Below, one piece after another: positions 5,463 to 6,221 of a stretch of DNA of 6,221 bases. A program made the translations under genes and the position numbers. The stretch comes from Myxococcales bacterium (GTDB taxonomy: Bacteria; Myxococcota_A; UBA9160; SMWR01), in contig JACZVU010000158.1 of the NCBI GenBank assembly GCA_022572485.1, positions 1-6,221 on the forward strand, in the 5' to 3' direction. Positions within the stretch are counted from its first letter, which is position 1. Each line of letters begins with the position of its first letter. The notes below the pieces were generated by a model, which was not told the DNA's origin, made no database searches, and saw only the letters and a list, made by a program, of their open reading frames with translations.

Positions 5463-6221
5463 ATGCGATTCGAATCCGCCTGGCTCCTGATCGCAGCTGT
5501 GGCGTGTGGTTTTGTGCTCTTTTTCGTCCCGTTCCGGGCCGACGCAGAACCAGCGGACCTGATCGGTATGACCCGTCGGGCCGCAGGCCTGTGCGAAGCG
5601 GGCGACGATGCGAGCACCGCTCTCCAAGAGCTTCTCGCCGCGGTAGCATCTGAGTACGGCGCCAACCACGAGGCCGCGCGGCTCGTGCGGTTGTACGCGG
5701 GGTCGACCGGGCGATCGGCTGGCCCGCCGCTTGAGGACGGGTTGGCCGATCGCCCGGTCGAACCCGCGGTTGTTCGCGCGTTCAAGAGGCTGCGCGCGTG
5801 TACACCTGCACCCGCGCCAGGCCGCGCAAGGCTCCCCGAAATCACCTACGAGCAGCATCTCTCGGTCGGGTTGAAACTCTACGAGCGCGCGCTCTACCGC
5901 CAGGCGCTCGAAGCCGCGGAGTTGGCCCGTGAACACGCCGATGCGCCCGACACGCCCGCCGATCGGATGAAGCTCCACGACCTGCTCGCGAAGATTCAAC
6001 TCCAGCTCGGCAAGCGAGATGATGCAATCCGGGAAGCGGTTAGCGCTGATGCACTCGCCTTCGAAATCGGTGCCACCGCAAATCGGATCGACTACGCGCG
6101 CCTCTACGCGGACGCCGGAGACCTCGAAAAGGCAGCGGTGCAGCTCGATCGTCTACAGACTGCGCTGAGCCGACCCGCGGACCGAGCCGAATATGCGGAG
6201 GTTCAAGGCTACACGGATCTG
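5463..6221 (+). CDS. exported TPR-like repeat protein (3' partial)
   Basis: The frame is open from ATG 5463 to the window end (253 codons, no stop), so the C-terminus is missing. GAGGAGG at 5452-5458, 4 bases before the ATG, supports the start. Residues 1-28 form a Sec signal: MRFESAWLLIAAVACGFVLF, with likely cleavage after ADA (26-28); Cys15 lies within the hydrophobic core and is not in a lipobox. The mature protein is expected in the periplasm or outside. Residues about 32-80 are helical, 80-125 a Pro/Gly/Arg-rich linker, and 127-250 consist of amphipathic helix pairs of TPR type (GLKLYERALYRQALEAAELA, AKIQLQLGKRDDAIREA, YARLYADAGDLEKAAVQL). Two mature cysteines (44, 112) could pair. TPR proteins usually scaffold complexes; no partner is identifiable. 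It lies 64 bases after the acetoacetyl-CoA synthetase gene, possibly co-transcribed. A large inverted repeat falls in the linker-coding region. Confidence 0.8.
   Translation, partial: MRFESAWLLIAAVACGFVLFFVPFRADAEPADLIGMTRRAAGLCEAGDDASTALQELLAAVASEYGANHEAARLVRLYAGSTGRSAGPPLEDGLADRPVEPAVVRAFKRLRACTPAPAPGRARLPEITYEQHLSVGLKLYERALYRQALEAAELAREHADAPDTPADRMKLHDLLAKIQLQLGKRDDAIREAVSADALAFEIGATANRIDYARLYADAGDLEKAAVQLDRLQTALSRPADRAEYAEVQGYTDL
5703..5761. repeat. 17-bp perfect inverted repeat inside the TPR-like gene
   Basis: Arm TCGACCGGGCGATCGGC (5703-5719) has its exact reverse complement at 5745-5761. The 25-base gap contains a further CCCG/CGGG pair (5723-5726 with 5738-5741), and outside the arms GGG (5700-5702) can pair with CCC (5763-5765) across one bulged base. 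The resulting hairpin is long and GC-rich. It encodes the low-complexity linker around residues 79-101, and the frame is kept through it. Confidence 0.85.

Noticed and set aside
4694..5845. 383-codon minus-strand open frame across the synthetase and TPR-like genes
   Set aside because: Antisense shadow: the plus strand has intact family motifs over most of the same bases.

Overview
This is a GC-rich bacterial window with G/C-biased third codon positions in its clear genes. The dusB-fis gene order recalls proteobacteria, and the mix of a Fis-type regulator, a CcmD-like peptide, acetoacetyl-CoA synthetase and a secreted TPR-type protein would fit a proteobacterial or 'deltaproteobacterial'/Myxococcota-like lineage. 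That placement is inference; there is no rRNA or other firm marker here.

Left block (1-1663, + strand): a tightly packed, translationally coupled cluster. It holds the 3' part of a DusB-type tRNA-dihydrouridine synthase, a 61-residue Fis-family helix-turn-helix protein starting 1 nt after the dus stop, and thiamine-phosphate synthase ThiE, whose ATG overlaps the fis stop (ATGA). The dusB-fis pair is the arrangement known from enterobacteria; here thiE is appended and the Fis protein lacks several canonical DNA-contact residues.

Middle block (1664-3448): a poorly coding, decayed stretch. It contains an unassigned segment after thiE, the last 47 codons of an IS481-like transposase, a G-rich heptanucleotide repeat array, two very small lipoprotein reading frames with a lipobox Cys at codon 28 in both (the second broken by an in-frame TGA), a gene-poor spacer with a hairpin, and on the minus strand a 51-residue CcmD-like single-span membrane protein with a 20-bp tandem repeat beside its start.

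Right block (3449-6221, + strand): a complete 649-residue acetoacetyl-CoA synthetase (ketone-body/polyhydroxybutyrate or leucine carbon entering acetoacetyl-CoA), then after 64 nt the first 253 codons of an exported protein with TPR-like helical repeats that runs off the window. A strong 17-bp inverted repeat lies inside the linker-coding part of that gene.

The left and right blocks look like ordinary housekeeping or metabolic genes. The middle block is where insertion, repeat expansion and gene decay have taken place. I see no CRISPR array, tRNA, rRNA or riboswitch.
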